Source: Bradyrhizobium sp. WSM471
GTDB lineage: Bacteria > Pseudomonadota > Alphaproteobacteria > Rhizobiales > Xanthobacteraceae
Assembly (NCBI RefSeq): GCF_000244915.1
Contig: NZ_CM001442.1
Span: 3,596,001 to 3,660,000 of the forward strand
Direction: 5' to 3'
Length of the DNA stretch: 64,000 nucleotides
Shown here: positions 24,524-35,508 of the stretch, piece by piece
How the letters are laid out: the number at the start of each line of letters is the position of its first letter
How positions within the stretch are numbered: the stretch's first letter is position 1
Made by a program: the position numbers and the translations under genes
Notes under the pieces: model-generated
Told to the model about the DNA's origin: nothing
The model's database searches: none
Seen by the model: the letters and a program-made list of their open reading frames with translations, nothing else

Positions 24524-26479
24524 ATGGACCAAGTTCAATCGCCCGCCGGCCCCAACGTTCCTGATCCCGCCGGGGGGCCGCTGGAGCGGGCCACGCTGAT
24601 GGGCACGCTGGCGCATCTGTGGCCCTATATCTGGCCGGGCGACCGTTTCGACCTGAAGATGCGCGTGGTCTGGTCGATGGTGCTGCTGCTCGCCGCCAAG
24701 CTGATCACGCTGACGGTTCCTTTCAGCTTCAAATGGGCGACCGACGCGCTGACCGGCGCCAACACCGCGCCGGTCCAGGCCGACAATTGGCACCTCTGGG
24801 TGATCGCCTCGCCGCTGCTGCTGACCGCCAGCTACGGCGTGATGCGCATCGTGATGGCAGTGCTGACGCAATGGCGCGACGGCATTTTCGCGCGCGTTGC
24901 CATGCATGCGGTGCGCAAGCTCGCCACCATCACCTTCATCCACATGCACGAGTTGTCGCTGCGTTTCCACCTGGAGCGCAAGACCGGCGGCCTGACGCGC
25001 GTGCTCGAGCGCGGCCGCGAGGGCATCGAGGTCATCGTGCGCATGGTGATCCTGCAGCTGATCCCGACCATCGTCGAGGTCTCGCTGCTGATGGCGGTGC
25101 TGCTGTGGCAGTTCGATTGGCGCTACGTGCTCGCGACCCTCGTCACTGTCGCGGTCTACATGTACTACACCTACATCGCGACCGAGTGGCGGATCGGCAT
25201 CCGCCGCAAGATGAACGATGCCGACACCGAGGCGAACACCAAGGCGATCGACTCGCTGCTCAACTACGAGACCGTCAAATATTTCAGCGCCGAGACCCGC
25301 GAGTCGCAGCGCTACGACCGATCGGTCGCGCGTTACGAGGAGTCGAGCGTCCAGGCTTACACTTCGCTTGCCGTGCTCAACACCGGGCAGGCCGTGATTT
25401 TCACGCTGGGGCTGACCGCGACCATGCTGATGTGCGCGATCGGCGTGCGCAACGGCACCAATACGGTCGGCGATTTCGTGCTGGTCAACGCCATGATGAT
25501 CCAGCTCTACCAGCCCTTGAACTTCATGGGCATGGTCTATCGCGAGATCAAGCAGGCGATCATCGACATCGAGAAGATGTTCAACGTGCTGGGGCGCGAG
25601 GCCGAGATCAAGGACGCGCCGGGCGCGAAGCCGCTGGTGGTCTCCGCGGGCAATGTGCGTTTCGAGGACGTGCGCTTTGCCTATGAGCCGTCCCGCCCGA
25701 TCCTCAAGGGCATCAGCTTCGAGGTGCCGGCCGGCAAGACGGTCGCGATCGTCGGCCCGTCAGGTGCGGGCAAGTCGACCATCTCACGCCTTTTGTTTCG
25801 CCTCTATGACATCTCCGGCGGCAAGATCCTGATCGACGGCCAGGACATTCGCGAAGTCACGCAGGCGAGCTTGCGCGCGTCCATCGGCATGGTGCCTCAG
25901 GACACCGTGCTGTTCAACGACACCATCCGCTACAACATCCGCTATGGTCGCTGGGACGCCAGCGATGCCGAGGTCGAGCAGGCGGCACAGCTGGCGCAGA
26001 TCGATCGTTTCATCCGCATGGCGCCGAAAGGCTACGAGACCCAGGTCGGCGAGCGTGGCCTGAAACTGTCCGGTGGCGAAAAACAACGAGTCGCGATCGC
26101 GCGCACCGTGTTGAAGGCGCCGCCGATCCTGGTGCTGGACGAGGCGACTTCCGCGCTGGACACCCACACCGAGCACGAGATCCAGGGCGCGCTCGAGCGC
26201 GTGGCGAAGAACCGCACTTCGCTGGTGATCGCCCATCGGCTCTCGACCATCGTCGGCGCCGACGAGATCATCGTGCTGGACCAGGGCCGCATCGCCGAGC
26301 GCGGCACCCACGCAAAACTGCTCGCGGAGGGGGGACTTTACGCCAGCATGTGGAACAGGCAGCGCGAGGCCGAGGCGGCGCGCGAGAAACTGGCCAGGAT
26401 GGCCGATTCCGGCGAGGCGCCCAATCGGGAGCCACCGCCGGTTGCGGATGTCCTCACGGCGCCTGCGGCGGCGGAGTGA
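24524..26479 (+). CDS. ABC exporter of the Atm1/HMT1 type (fused permease and ATPase)
   Basis: 651 residues. A six-helix membrane domain (about 40-330) includes the Atm1-family stretch LLNYETVKYFSAE. The C-terminal nucleotide-binding domain carries Walker A GPSGAGKST, Q-loop GMVPQDTVLFNDTIR, signature LSGGEKQRVAIAR, Walker B ILVLDEATSALD and a switch His in VIAHRLST. Atm1-type exporters move glutathione-linked or sulphur-containing compounds and metal conjugates out of the cytoplasm. The ATG at 24524 is preferred to a TTG at 24521. The acidic, Pro/Ala-rich tail after about residue 620 is variable. Confidence 0.9.
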   Translation: MDQVQSPAGPNVPDPAGGPLERATLMGTLAHLWPYIWPGDRFDLKMRVVWSMVLLLAAKLITLTVPFSFKWATDALTGANTAPVQADNWHLWVIASPLLLTASYGVMRIVMAVLTQWRDGIFARVAMHAVRKLATITFIHMHELSLRFHLERKTGGLTRVLERGREGIEVIVRMVILQLIPTIVEVSLLMAVLLWQFDWRYVLATLVTVAVYMYYTYIATEWRIGIRRKMNDADTEANTKAIDSLLNYETVKYFSAETRESQRYDRSVARYEESSVQAYTSLAVLNTGQAVIFTLGLTATMLMCAIGVRNGTNTVGDFVLVNAMMIQLYQPLNFMGMVYREIKQAIIDIEKMFNVLGREAEIKDAPGAKPLVVSAGNVRFEDVRFAYEPSRPILKGISFEVPAGKTVAIVGPSGAGKSTISRLLFRLYDISGGKILIDGQDIREVTQASLRASIGMVPQDTVLFNDTIRYNIRYGRWDASDAEVEQAAQLAQIDRFIRMAPKGYETQVGERGLKLSGGEKQRVAIARTVLKAPPILVLDEATSALDTHTEHEIQGALERVAKNRTSLVIAHRLSTIVGADEIIVLDQGRIAERGTHAKLLAEGGLYASMWNRQREAEAAREKLARMADSGEAPNREPPPVADVLTAPAAAE

Positions 26480-26562
26480 CCTTGTCTCCGGTCCCAACTC
26501 TGGCCTAAACAACATCACCGCGCGGGACGACCTGCGCCATCAACCCTGAGCGGCAGATAGCG

Positions 26563-27261
26563 ATGTCCATTCTCGATTCGATCCAGCGTCAGATCCCGCC
26601 GATCCACAAGGAGGGTTATCCGTTCATCGGTGGCTTTGCGCTGGCAAGCCTGGTCCTGTTCTGGCTTTGGTCGCCGTTAGGTTGGATCGGCACCATCCTG
26701 ACCGTGTGGTGCGCGCTGTTCTTCCGCGACCCCGTGCGCGTGACCCCGGTGCGCGAGGGGCTCGTGGTGTCGCCGGCCGACGGCCGCGTCTCGATGATCA
26801 CCATGGCGCTGCCGCCGGCCGAACTCGGGCTCGGCGACCGGCCGCTGCCGCGCATCTCGGTGTTCATGAGTGTGTTCAACTGCCATGTGAACCGCAGCCC
26901 GATCGCGGGCAGGGTGGACCGTATCGCCTACCGCCCCGGCCTGTTCATCAACGCCGAGCTGGACAAGGCGAGCGAGGACAATGAGCGCAACTCGCTGGTG
27001 ATCACGACGCCGACGGCGCGGATCGGCGTGATCCAGATCGCAGGGCTCGTCGCCAAGCGCATCGTCTGCTTCGTCAAGGAGGGGCAGGCGATCGGCGCCG
27101 GCGAGCGCTTCGGCCTGATCCGCTTCGGCTCGCGGCTAGACGTCTATTTGCCGCTGGGCACCAAGGCGCTGGTCTCGGAAGGGCAGACCGCGATCGCCGG
27201 TGAGACGATTCTGGCCGATCTCGCCGGAGACGACCCGAGTCGCGCTTACCGCTCCAATTAA
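26563..27261 (+). CDS. psd: Phosphatidylserine decarboxylase (proenzyme)
   Basis: 232 residues, the short bacterial/archaeal type. An N-terminal membrane segment (about 25-50) is followed by the core VVSPADGRV and [18 protein letters not shown]. The self-cleavage site that makes the pyruvoyl group is the Gly-Ser in [11 protein letters not shown] (Ser190). It makes phosphatidylethanolamine. It is immediately followed by pssA, the preceding enzyme of the pathway. Confidence 0.94.
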   Translation: MSILDSIQRQIPPIHKEGYPFIGGFALASLVLFWLWSPLGWIGTILTVWCALFFRDPVRVTPVREGLVVSPADGRVSMITMALPPAELGLGDRPLPRISVFMSVFNCHVNRSPIAGRVDRIAYRPGLFINAELDKASEDNERNSLVITTPTARIGVIQIAGLVAKRIVCFVKEGQAIGAGERFGLIRFGSRLDVYLPLGTKALVSEGQTAIAGETILADLAGDDPSRAYRSN

Positions 27262-27347
27262 CCAATAAGTCGGCCTGAGGGGCCTTCCGCCGCAATGGCG
27301 GAGGGGAGCGCGGCTTGCTATATCTCGCCCCAAGGTGAGGACGAGCC

Positions 27348-28229
27348 ATGACGCCCTACGACTCTAGAGATCCAGACGTGCGCCGCCGGCGGTTCCGCCC
27401 CATCCCGGTGCGCATGCTGGTGCCCAACGTCATCACTCTGCTGGCGATTTGCGCCGGCCTGACCTCGATCCGGCTCTCGATCGAGGGGCGGATGTCGCTC
27501 GCGGTCTACGCCATCGTGTTCGCGGCGGCACTCGACGGCATCGACGGCCGTATCGCGCGCATGATCAAGGGGCAGTCGAAGTTCGGCGCCGAGCTCGACA
27601 GCCTCGCCGACTTCGTCAATTTCGGTGTGGCGCCCGGCCTGATGCTGTATTTCTGGCAGCTGCACGAGCTTGGCAATGCCGGATGGATTGCCGCCATGGT
27701 ATTCGCGATCTCCGGTGGCCTGCGCCTGGCGCGCTTCAATGCCACTATGGACGATCCCAACAAGCCGGCCTTTGCCGCCAATTTCTTCACCGGCGTGCCG
27801 GCGCCGGCCGGCGCGATCACGGTGCTGCTGCCGATCTATGTCGCGTTCCTCGAGCTCGGCCGGCTGCCTGCGGCGGTGACGGCTGCGTATACGCTGCTGA
27901 TCGCCTTCCTGATGGTGTCGCGCCTGCCGGTGTTCTCCGGCAAGACCAAGCGCATGCGCGTGCCGCCCGAACTGGTGCTGCCTGCGTTCGTTGCGGTGAT
28001 CGTCTTCATCGCGATCCTGATCGCCTATCCCTGGCACGTGCTGTCGATCGGCACGGTGCTGTATCTGCTCGCTTTGCCGCTCGGCTACAAATCTTATCGC
28101 GACCAGGCGCGCGCGTTGGAAACCACCGCGCCGGCGGGAGGCGAGGTCTCGTCGCCGCCGTCGGCACCGACGCTGACAAACCTGTCGGAGCCGCCGCGGG
28201 ACGATGACCGGCCCGACCGGCTGCACTGA
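27348..28229 (+). CDS. pssA: CDP-diacylglycerol-serine O-phosphatidyltransferase
   Basis: 293 residues with about eight membrane helices. It carries the CDP-alcohol phosphatidyltransferase signature DG-x2-AR-x8-G-x3-D-x3-D, seen as DGRIARMIKGQSKFGAELD followed by SLAD. It makes phosphatidylserine from CDP-diacylglycerol. It pairs with psd 86 bases upstream, giving the two-step route to phosphatidylethanolamine. The hydrophilic Pro-rich C-terminus is a variable tail. Confidence 0.94.
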   Translation: MTPYDSRDPDVRRRRFRPIPVRMLVPNVITLLAICAGLTSIRLSIEGRMSLAVYAIVFAAALDGIDGRIARMIKGQSKFGAELDSLADFVNFGVAPGLMLYFWQLHELGNAGWIAAMVFAISGGLRLARFNATMDDPNKPAFAANFFTGVPAPAGAITVLLPIYVAFLELGRLPAAVTAAYTLLIAFLMVSRLPVFSGKTKRMRVPPELVLPAFVAVIVFIAILIAYPWHVLSIGTVLYLLALPLGYKSYRDQARALETTAPAGGEVSSPPSAPTLTNLSEPPRDDDRPDRLH

Positions 28230-28396
28230 ACGGCAAGGCACCAAGCAGCGAGGCACTGAGCCCAAGCCACTTAAGCAGCAAGACTTGGATATCTGCCATG
28301 AGGCGCCCTGAGTTGGGTTGAGGCCCGATCTCGGCTATATCGCCCGGTGCAGGCGGCACCGCGCCAACAGCGGCCGCCAATCTGGGAGAGAACGCC

Positions 28397-29116
28397 GTGA
28401 CGAATAACGCGACCGGGCCGCTGCCCGCTTCCGTCCTCGAAGCGCTGGGCCGCTACGACACCCCGACGATCTGCAATGCCATGGAGATCGTGGCGCCCGA
28501 GCGCCGGCTGATCGGCTACACCACCAAGCCATTGGTCTGCCCATTCCCCGATCTGCCGCCGATCGTCGGCTACGCCCGCACGGTCGCGATCCGCTCGGTG
28601 CTGAAAAATTCGCTGCCGCCGGAAGAGCAGTCCAAGCGTCGCATCGCATATTACGAATATGTCGGGACCGGCCACGGTCCGCGCATCTCGGTGATCCAGG
28701 ACATCGACGGTCCCGACGTCGGCTACGGAGCGTTCTGGGGCGAGGTGCAGAGCAACGTGCACAAGGCGCTCGGCTGCCTCGGCGTCATCACCGACGGTTC
28801 GATCCGCGACATCCCGCAATGGGCACCGGGCTTCCAGGCGCTGGCCGGCTCGATCGGCCCGTCGCATGCATGGGTGCATGCCGAGAGCTTTGGCGGTGAG
28901 GTGCGCGTTGCCGGCATGACCGTGAAGTCGGACGATTTGATCCACGCCGACCAGCACGGCGCCATCGTGATTCCGCACGATATCGCCGCAAAGCTGCCCG
29001 ACGCCGCCGAGCTCTGCGGCCGCCGCGAGACGCCGATCCTCGAGATCGCCCGCAGCCCCGACTTCTCGCTGGAGAAGTTGAAGGCTGCATTGAAGCGCTC
29101 GGCGGAGATTCACTAA
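28397..29116 (+). CDS. RraA family protein
   Basis: 239 residues with the RraA/HMG-aldolase-like fold: GYARTVAIRS, then GCLGVITDGSIRDI, where the Asp and Arg are the family metal- and substrate-site residues, and ADQHGAIVIPHD. Family members are RNase E inhibitors or 4-hydroxy-4-methyl-2-oxoglutarate/oxaloacetate lyases; the intact GxxxDG-x2-RD motif fits a lyase, but the substrate is open. The GTG start at 28397 follows GGGAGAG. Confidence 0.82.
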   Translation: MTNNATGPLPASVLEALGRYDTPTICNAMEIVAPERRLIGYTTKPLVCPFPDLPPIVGYARTVAIRSVLKNSLPPEEQSKRRIAYYEYVGTGHGPRISVIQDIDGPDVGYGAFWGEVQSNVHKALGCLGVITDGSIRDIPQWAPGFQALAGSIGPSHAWVHAESFGGEVRVAGMTVKSDDLIHADQHGAIVIPHDIAAKLPDAAELCGRRETPILEIARSPDFSLEKLKAALKRSAEIH

Positions 29117-29467
29117 CGGCGGGACTGGAACGATCTACGACGCCGCTCGCAGGCTGCCCTGTTCCGTCAGGAACAAGGCAGTTCGGTCCGGCTCGCCGAA
29201 CATCGCGGCAGCGCAGCCGACGGTTTCGCGCGCGCGGCCTTGAGTGATGGGGTGCGCGCGATGCCGTATGGTTAGCAAAAGATTGAAATCCCTGTCGGCA
29301 CTCGGCAAAAGCCGGCGCCTTTCAGCGCGCTGCGGCCGCCAGGCGCGCCGGCTCAACTTAACCTTTACGCGTCTTTAATCGCGGCTCACTAGGGTTCCGA
29401 TGCGGTTCGGGGTTGGGCCGCGCCATCGGCCAGGACGGCCGTTGTTGCGTTCGGGTTGGAGTCTCCC
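29117..29467. other. Intergenic region before motAB, no gene seen
   Basis: About 350 bases. The left part is GC-rich with no family-like reading frame. The right part has an AT-rich pocket (about 29354-29381, AACTTAACCTTTACGCG and CTTTAATC) that is the likely promoter area for motA. No RNA gene or clear terminator was seen. Confidence 0.5.
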
Positions 29468-30241
29468 ATGGATATCATGACGAGCATCGGGCTCGTGGCG
29501 GGCATTGTCGTCATCGCGACGATGATGCTGCTGGGCGGCGATCTCCACATGTTCATTTCCGAGCATGCGATGATCATCATCTTCGGCGGCTCGACCGCTG
29601 CGACCATGATCCGCTTTCCGCTCTCGACGCTGATCCACGGCCTGCCGCTCGGCGCCAAGTTTGCCTTCACGATGAGCCGTCTGTCGGCGCACGATCTGGT
29701 CGACGAGCTCGCCCGCATCGCCGAGATCGCCCGCAAGCAGGGGCCGGTGGGGCTGGAAAAAGTAGAGACCGACGAGCCGTTCCTGGCCAAGGGCATCCGC
29801 TACGTCGCCGACGGCTACGACCTCGATTTCATTCGCGACAATCTCGAGCGCGACCGCGACAATTTCCTGATGCATCTGGACGAAGGCAGCAAGATCTACC
29901 GCGCGATCGGCGACTGCGCGCCGGCCTTCGGCATGGTCGGCACGCTGATCGGCATGGTGCAGATGTTCGCAAACATGACCGACCCGTCAAAGCTCGGCCC
30001 GTTCATGGCGACCGCGCTGCTCGCCACTCTCTACGGCGCGCTGGTCGCCAACCTGTTCTGTATCCCGATCGCCGACAAGCTGCATGGCAAGCTCCTGGAC
30101 GAAGAGACCAACCGCACGCTGATCATCGACGGCATCCTGATGATCCGCGATTCCAAGAGCCCGACGCTGGTCCGGGAAATGCTGCTGGCCTATCTGCCCG
30201 AGAAGCACCGCCACGCCGAAGGCGAGCCGGTACCGGCCTGA
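29468..30241 (+). CDS. motA: Flagellar motor stator protein MotA
   Basis: 257 residues with four membrane helices and a large cytoplasmic loop. It is of the PomA/MotA type: MDIMTSIGLVAGIVVI at the start, the conserved loop KGIRYVADGYDLDF, and the MotA/ExbB proton-channel core APAFGMVGTLIGMVQMF followed by ATLYGALVANLFCIPIADKL. The ATG at 29468 is used; a TTG at 29456 is possible. motB follows after 23 bases. No other flagellar genes are in the window. Confidence 0.9.
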   Translation: MDIMTSIGLVAGIVVIATMMLLGGDLHMFISEHAMIIIFGGSTAATMIRFPLSTLIHGLPLGAKFAFTMSRLSAHDLVDELARIAEIARKQGPVGLEKVETDEPFLAKGIRYVADGYDLDFIRDNLERDRDNFLMHLDEGSKIYRAIGDCAPAFGMVGTLIGMVQMFANMTDPSKLGPFMATALLATLYGALVANLFCIPIADKLHGKLLDEETNRTLIIDGILMIRDSKSPTLVREMLLAYLPEKHRHAEGEPVPA

Positions 30242-30264
30242 GGCCGCCCGCCGGGATTTGAGAA

Positions 30265-31095
30265 ATGGCCAAGAAGAAGCGAGGCGATTCACACGGAGGC
30301 GGTCACGGCTGGTTCGTGACTTTCGCCGACCTGATGGGCCTGATGATGAGCTTCTTCGTGATGCTCGTCGCGTTTTCGACCCAGGATGCCAACAAGCTGA
30401 AGGTCGTCGCGGGCTCCATGCGCGACGCCTTCGGTGTCCAGACCGAAGCGCGCTATTCCGGCATTGTCGAGTCCGACGGGCTGCCGACCCGCCCTCGGCT
30501 GAAGAACGTCGATCACATTCAGCCTGAGGACTCCTCCAATACGCCGACGCCGGACCAGGAGGATCGTGACCGCACGTCGGGCGCGAAGATCAAGGTCGAC
30601 CGCAATTTTGCACTGGCGGCGGCCTCGCTGCGCCAGGCGCTGCAGGACATGCCGGAACTGACCGAGATGTCCAAGCACATCATGTTTGAGGAGACCAAGC
30701 AGGGCCTCAACCTCGAGATCGTGGACCAGGACGGCCGCTCGATGTTCGCCGACGGCTCCAAAGTGCCCTATGACCGCACCCGGCGCCTGATCGAGAAGCT
30801 CGCTGTCCCGCTCAAGGCGACGCCGCTGCGCGTCTCCATCGCCGGCCACACCGCGGCTGGGTTCGTGCCGACCCGCAGCGACTACGGCGCCTTCGACCTG
30901 TCGGCCGACCGCGCCAATGCCGTGCGTCAGATTCTCGAACGCGAGGGCCTGCCGGGCGCCCATGTCTTTGCCGTCTCCGGCAAGGCGGACACCCAGCCGC
31001 TGTTTCCGGACGATCCCTCGCTCGCGGCCAACCGGCGGGTGACCATCACCCTGATGCGCGAAGATCCGCCGCTGCCGCCGAATCTGAAGCCGTAG
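30265..31095 (+). CDS. motB: Flagellar motor stator protein MotB
   Basis: 276 residues. A basic cytoplasmic N-terminus is followed by a single helix with the ion-binding Asp22 in FADLMGLMMSFFVMLVAFS. A variable linker precedes a C-terminal OmpA-like peptidoglycan-binding domain (SIAGHTAAG, LSADRANAVRQIL, NRRVTITL). With MotA it forms the ion-driven stator. The tip of the helix is typical; the ion (proton or sodium) cannot be assigned safely. Confidence 0.9.
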   Translation: MAKKKRGDSHGGGHGWFVTFADLMGLMMSFFVMLVAFSTQDANKLKVVAGSMRDAFGVQTEARYSGIVESDGLPTRPRLKNVDHIQPEDSSNTPTPDQEDRDRTSGAKIKVDRNFALAAASLRQALQDMPELTEMSKHIMFEETKQGLNLEIVDQDGRSMFADGSKVPYDRTRRLIEKLAVPLKATPLRVSIAGHTAAGFVPTRSDYGAFDLSADRANAVRQILEREGLPGAHVFAVSGKADTQPLFPDDPSLAANRRVTITLMREDPPLPPNLKP

Positions 31096-31368
31096 GGCGC
31101 ATTCGAGCGAAGTGGACCCCGTTTCGTACGAAGAAAGCGCAACAAAACAAGGATGTAGAGCCAATTCCCCTTCAATCGGGGACGGAAAGGCTCAGGGCTC
31201 TTGTGCCACCATGTTACCTGAGGCATGTCGTCGCGTGGGCGGCGACCGTTGCTGCGCCGTCACAGCATCCGCCCCGGCGCCTGCTATGGTGATGTGCCGA
31301 TTGACAGGCGCGCCGGAACCGTCAAAAGGCGCCGGATCAATTCTCGGGCAGAAGCGTTCCAGTTTCAT

Positions 31369-33267
31369 ATGACGGCGAGCATCACATCGACCGAAGCTCC
31401 GGACGGGCCGGTCACCTCGGGTTTCTGGGGCCTGACGCTCGGGAGCATCGGCGTTGTCTTCGGCGACATCGGCACCTCGCCGCTCTACGCATTCCACGAG
31501 GCCGTCAGGGGCGCGGCCCACGGTCAGCCGGTCTCGCGCGTCATGGTGCTCGGCGTGCTCTCGCTGATCCTCTGGGCGCTGCTGATCGTCGTCACCGCCA
31601 AATACGTGCTGCTGCTGCTGCGCGCCGACAACAACGGGGAGGGCGGCACGCTTTCCCTCATGGCGCTCGGCCAGCGCGCGCTCGGGCGGCGGAGCTGGTT
31701 CCTGATGGCGCTCGGCGTCGTCGGCGCCTCCATGTTCATCGGCGATTCCATGATCACGCCGGCGATCTCGGTGCTGTCGGCGGTCGAGGGTCTGAAGCTC
31801 GCAACGCCCGCCTTCGAGCACTATGTCGTCCCCTTGACCGTTCTCATCCTGGCGCTGCTGTTCGCGGTCCAGAGCAAGGGGACGGCGCTGGTCGCCTCGG
31901 CCTTCGGGCCGGTGATGGTCGTCTGGTTCACCGTTCTTGCCGTGTTGGGCGCCATTCACATCGCCGACGATCCGTCGGTGCTGGCAGCGATCAATCCCTA
32001 TTACGCGCTGCAATTCCTGCTGTCGCACGGCACGATCGGCCTGGTGACGCTGGGCGCGGTGTTCCTCGCGGTGACCGGCGGTGAGGCGCTCTACGCAGAT
32101 CTGGGCCATTTCGGCCGCAAGCCGATCCAGTCGGCCTGGATGTTCTTCGTGCTGCCCTCGCTCCTGATCAACTATTTCGGGCAGGGCGCGCTGGTGCTGT
32201 CGGATCCCAGCGCGATCGAGCACTCTTTCTATCGCATGGTACCCGAGCATTTCGTGCTGCCGCTGGTCGGGCTTGCGACCGCGGCGACGGTGATCGCAAG
32301 CCAGGCGGTGATCACAGGGGCCTATTCTCTGGTCTATCAGGCTGTGCAGCTCGGTCTCCTGCCGCGCTTCGAGGTGCGCTTCACCTCGGAAACCCATGCC
32401 GGCCAGATCTATCTGCCGCGTGTAAACCGGCTGCTCCTGATCGGTGTGATGCTGCTGGTGCTGTTGTTCCACACCCCCAGCAATCTGGCTTCGGCCTACG
32501 GCATTGCGGTTTCCACCACCATGGTCGCCGACGGCATCATGGGCTTCATCGTGATCTGGAAATTGTGGAACTGGCGCGCCGCGACGGCCGCAGCCGTGAT
32601 CCTGCCCTTCGTCGTGGTCGACATCAGCTTCTTCAGCGCGAACCTTCTGAAGCTGCTCGAAGGCGCCTGGGTGCCGCTGCTGTTCGGCGTGATCATGGCC
32701 GGGACAATCTGGACCTGGCGGCGAGGGTCGGGGATCCTGATCCAGAAAACGCGCCGCATCGAGGTGCCGCTGGACGATCTGATCCGGAGCCTGGAGAAGC
32801 GGCCGCCGCACATCGTCAAGGGCACCGCGGTGTTCCTGACCAGCGATCCCTCCTTCGTGCCGACTGCGCTGCTGCACAATCTCAAGCACAACAAGGTGCT
32901 GCACGAGCACAACGTGGTCCTGACCATCGAGACCGCGCATACGCCGCGGGTCGACCTGTCGGAGCGTTTCCGGATGGAGAAGATCAGCGACAAGTTCTTC
33001 AAGGTCCGCCTGCGCTTCGGCTACATGGAGCAGCCGAACGTGCCCAAGGCGCTCGCGATCGCGCGCAAGCAGGGCTGGCAGTTCGACATCATGTCGACCT
33101 CGTTCTTCGTGTCGCGGCGCTCGCTGAAGGCTTCGGCGCAGTCCGGCATGCCGCTCTGGCAGGACCATTTGTTCATCGCACTGAGCCGGTCCGCCAACGA
33201 CGCGACCGACTATTTCCAGATTCCCACCGGACGGGTGGTTGAAGTCGGAACCCAGGTCACCATCTAA
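31369..33267 (+). CDS. kup: Kup potassium uptake transporter, first copy
   Basis: 632 residues with twelve predicted membrane helices. It opens with the Kup signature [18 protein letters not shown]. Other blocks are [33 protein letters not shown] and [16 protein letters not shown]; the cytoplasmic C-terminal domain ends [20 protein letters not shown]. It is a low-affinity K+ importer. The ATG at 31369 is chosen; the open frame upstream to 31225 is not family-like. A close paralogue follows 141 bases downstream. Confidence 0.94.
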   Translation: MTASITSTEAPDGPVTSGFWGLTLGSIGVVFGDIGTSPLYAFHEAVRGAAHGQPVSRVMVLGVLSLILWALLIVVTAKYVLLLLRADNNGEGGTLSLMALGQRALGRRSWFLMALGVVGASMFIGDSMITPAISVLSAVEGLKLATPAFEHYVVPLTVLILALLFAVQSKGTALVASAFGPVMVVWFTVLAVLGAIHIADDPSVLAAINPYYALQFLLSHGTIGLVTLGAVFLAVTGGEALYADLGHFGRKPIQSAWMFFVLPSLLINYFGQGALVLSDPSAIEHSFYRMVPEHFVLPLVGLATAATVIASQAVITGAYSLVYQAVQLGLLPRFEVRFTSETHAGQIYLPRVNRLLLIGVMLLVLLFHTPSNLASAYGIAVSTTMVADGIMGFIVIWKLWNWRAATAAAVILPFVVVDISFFSANLLKLLEGAWVPLLFGVIMAGTIWTWRRGSGILIQKTRRIEVPLDDLIRSLEKRPPHIVKGTAVFLTSDPSFVPTALLHNLKHNKVLHEHNVVLTIETAHTPRVDLSERFRMEKISDKFFKVRLRFGYMEQPNVPKALAIARKQGWQFDIMSTSFFVSRRSLKASAQSGMPLWQDHLFIALSRSANDATDYFQIPTGRVVEVGTQVTI

Positions 33268-33408
33268 ACGGCGATTGGCAGAGATATGCGAAATTGCATG
33301 TCTAAGGCCCAAAATCGGGCTAGGCTATGCCGGCAGCGCAGGACTATAAGCCGCGCGCTCCTCCGCCGTTGTGCAGTGAAGCATTTTTAGAGGCCATCAG
33401 GCTCTCCC

Positions 33409-35337
33409 ATGACAAGTGACGTAGCGATTTCCGCCCCGGAAACGGCGGCGGCCAATGGGCATGGCGATGCCCACACCACCGCCGGCTTCGGTGCGCTGAC
33501 GCTCGGCAGCATCGGCGTCGTCTACGGTGACATCGGCACCAGCCCGCTCTACGCGTTCCGCGAGGCGGTGATGGCGGCTTCTGGCGCGGAGGGGTTGCCG
33601 ACGCCGGCGGCGGTGCTCGGCGTGCTCTCCCTGATCCTGTGGGCGCTCATCGTCGTGGTGACGCTCAAATACGTCGTGATCCTGCTCCGCGCGGACAACA
33701 ACGGCGAGGGCGGCACGCTGGCGCTGATGGCGCTGGCCCAGCGCGCAGTCGGCACCCGCGGAACAACCATCGTCATGCTCGGCATCATTTCCGGCGCCCT
33801 GTTCTACGGCGACGCCGTGATCACGCCGGCGCTCTCGGTGCTGTCGGCGATCGAAGGCATGAAGGACATCACGCTGCACTTCGAGCCCTACATCGTACCG
33901 CTGACCGTGATCATCCTGGTCGGTCTGTTTGCCGTGCAGTCCCGCGGCACCGCGCGCGTCGCCGCCTTCTTCGGCCCGATCATGTGCGTCTGGTTCGCGG
34001 TGATCGCGATCGCGGCGATCCACCCGATCATCCAGCAGCCGCAGGTGCTGCTCGCACTGAACCCGCTCTATGCCGTGTCCTTCATGATCCACCACGGCAT
34101 CATCGGCTTCGTGACGCTCGGCGCTGTGTTCCTGGCGGTCACCGGTGCCGAGGCGCTCTATGCCGACCTCGGCCATTTCGGCAAGCGGCCGATCCAGACC
34201 GCCTGGCTGTTCATCGTGCTGCCGTCGCTGGCATTGAACTATCTGGGGCAGGGTGCCCTCGTGCTCGGCGACCCCGGCGCGATCGTGAGCCCGTTCTTCC
34301 AGCTCTTTCCGCAAGGTTTTTTCCGCGGCTGCATGGTCGTGCTGGCGACCGCCGCAACTGTTATCGCGAGCCAGGCGGTCATCACCGGTGCCTATTCGCT
34401 GACGCGTCAGGCGATCCAGCTCGGTCTGTTGCCGCGCTTTGAAATTCGCCATACGTCCGAAGCCCATTCCGGCCAGATCTTCATCCCGCGCATCAACCAG
34501 CTCCTGCTGGTCGCGGTGGTCCTGCTGGTGCTCTTGTTCCGCTCCTCCAGCGCGCTGGCCTCGGCCTACGGCATCTCCGTTACCGGGACTATGGTGGTCA
34601 CGGCGTTGATGGGCTTCGTGGTGATCTGGAAGGTCTGGCGGTGGTCGCCGTTCACGGCTGCCGCCCTGATCGCGCCGTTCCTGTTCCTCGACCTCACCTT
34701 CCTCGCCGCCAATCTGCTCAAGGTGTTCGAGGGTGGCTGGGTGCCGCTGGCGCTCGGCGCGCTCATGATCATCCTGATGTACACGTGGCGGCGCGGCAGC
34801 CGGCTGCTGTTCGAGAAGTCGCGCAAGCTCGAATTCCCGCTCGCCGACCTCGTGGCCATGCTGGAGAAGCGGCCGCCGCAGCGCGTGCCCGGCACCGCCG
34901 TGTTCCTGACCAGCGATCCCCTCAGCGCCCCGACCGCCTTGATGCATAGTTTGAAGCACTACAAGGTGCTGCACGAGAAGAACGTCATTCTGACCATCGA
35001 AACCGCGCAGACCCCGCGCATCGATCCGGCCGAGCGGGTGAAGCTGGAGCAGATCTCGCCGACCTTCTCCAAGGTGACGCTGAAGTTCGGCTTCATGGAA
35101 TCGCCCAACGTGCCGAAGGCGCTGGCGATCGCCCGCAAGCTCGGCTGGCAGTTCGACATCATGTCGACCTCGTTCTTCCTGTCGCGGAGGGCGCTCAAGC
35201 CGGCCGCCCATTCCGGCATGCCGCGCTGGCAGGACCGGTTGTTCATCTCGCTCAGCCGTTCCGCCAACGACGCCACCGACTATTTCCAGATCCCCTCCGG
35301 CCGCGTCGTCGAGGTCGGCACCCAGGTCACCATCTGA
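33409..35337 (+). CDS. kup: Kup potassium uptake transporter, second copy
   Basis: 642 residues, same family and layout as the gene just upstream: [48 protein letters not shown] block (here [17 protein letters not shown]) and the same C-terminal TDYFQIP...VEVGTQVTI. The two copies differ through the N-terminal 20 residues and in scattered loops, so the duplication is not recent. Both keep the full set of Kup motifs and look functional. Confidence 0.94.
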   Translation: MTSDVAISAPETAAANGHGDAHTTAGFGALTLGSIGVVYGDIGTSPLYAFREAVMAASGAEGLPTPAAVLGVLSLILWALIVVVTLKYVVILLRADNNGEGGTLALMALAQRAVGTRGTTIVMLGIISGALFYGDAVITPALSVLSAIEGMKDITLHFEPYIVPLTVIILVGLFAVQSRGTARVAAFFGPIMCVWFAVIAIAAIHPIIQQPQVLLALNPLYAVSFMIHHGIIGFVTLGAVFLAVTGAEALYADLGHFGKRPIQTAWLFIVLPSLALNYLGQGALVLGDPGAIVSPFFQLFPQGFFRGCMVVLATAATVIASQAVITGAYSLTRQAIQLGLLPRFEIRHTSEAHSGQIFIPRINQLLLVAVVLLVLLFRSSSALASAYGISVTGTMVVTALMGFVVIWKVWRWSPFTAAALIAPFLFLDLTFLAANLLKVFEGGWVPLALGALMIILMYTWRRGSRLLFEKSRKLEFPLADLVAMLEKRPPQRVPGTAVFLTSDPLSAPTALMHSLKHYKVLHEKNVILTIETAQTPRIDPAERVKLEQISPTFSKVTLKFGFMESPNVPKALAIARKLGWQFDIMSTSFFLSRRALKPAAHSGMPRWQDRLFISLSRSANDATDYFQIPSGRVVEVGTQVTI

Positions 35338-35508
35338 AGTGACGATCTGATCCTCCATTTGAAGGTCGCGCTTCAAGTCGCTGCGATTTAGCTTTAACTT
35401 GCGCAAGGCAGCTCAAGCCTTTGTAGCGCTTGATTTTCACCGGCCGAGAGGCGAGGTTGCCGGCCGCCGGGATCGCTCCGGCAGCGGCCCGCGACGTTGG
35501 AGGATGAT

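Noticed and set aside
24481..24564. 28-codon leader frame before the ABC exporter (ATG at 24481)
   Set aside because: No ribosome site is evident and it overlaps the exporter start in another frame; a leader-peptide role cannot be supported.
29135..29356. 73-codon minus-strand frame before motA
   Set aside because: No ribosome site, no recognisable domain, and composition like random GC-rich sequence; left as intergenic.
31192..35406. Two antisense frames of about 700 codons opposite the kup pair
   Set aside because: Both are Arg/His/Gln/Asp-rich shadows whose similarity to each other simply follows from the paralogous kup genes.
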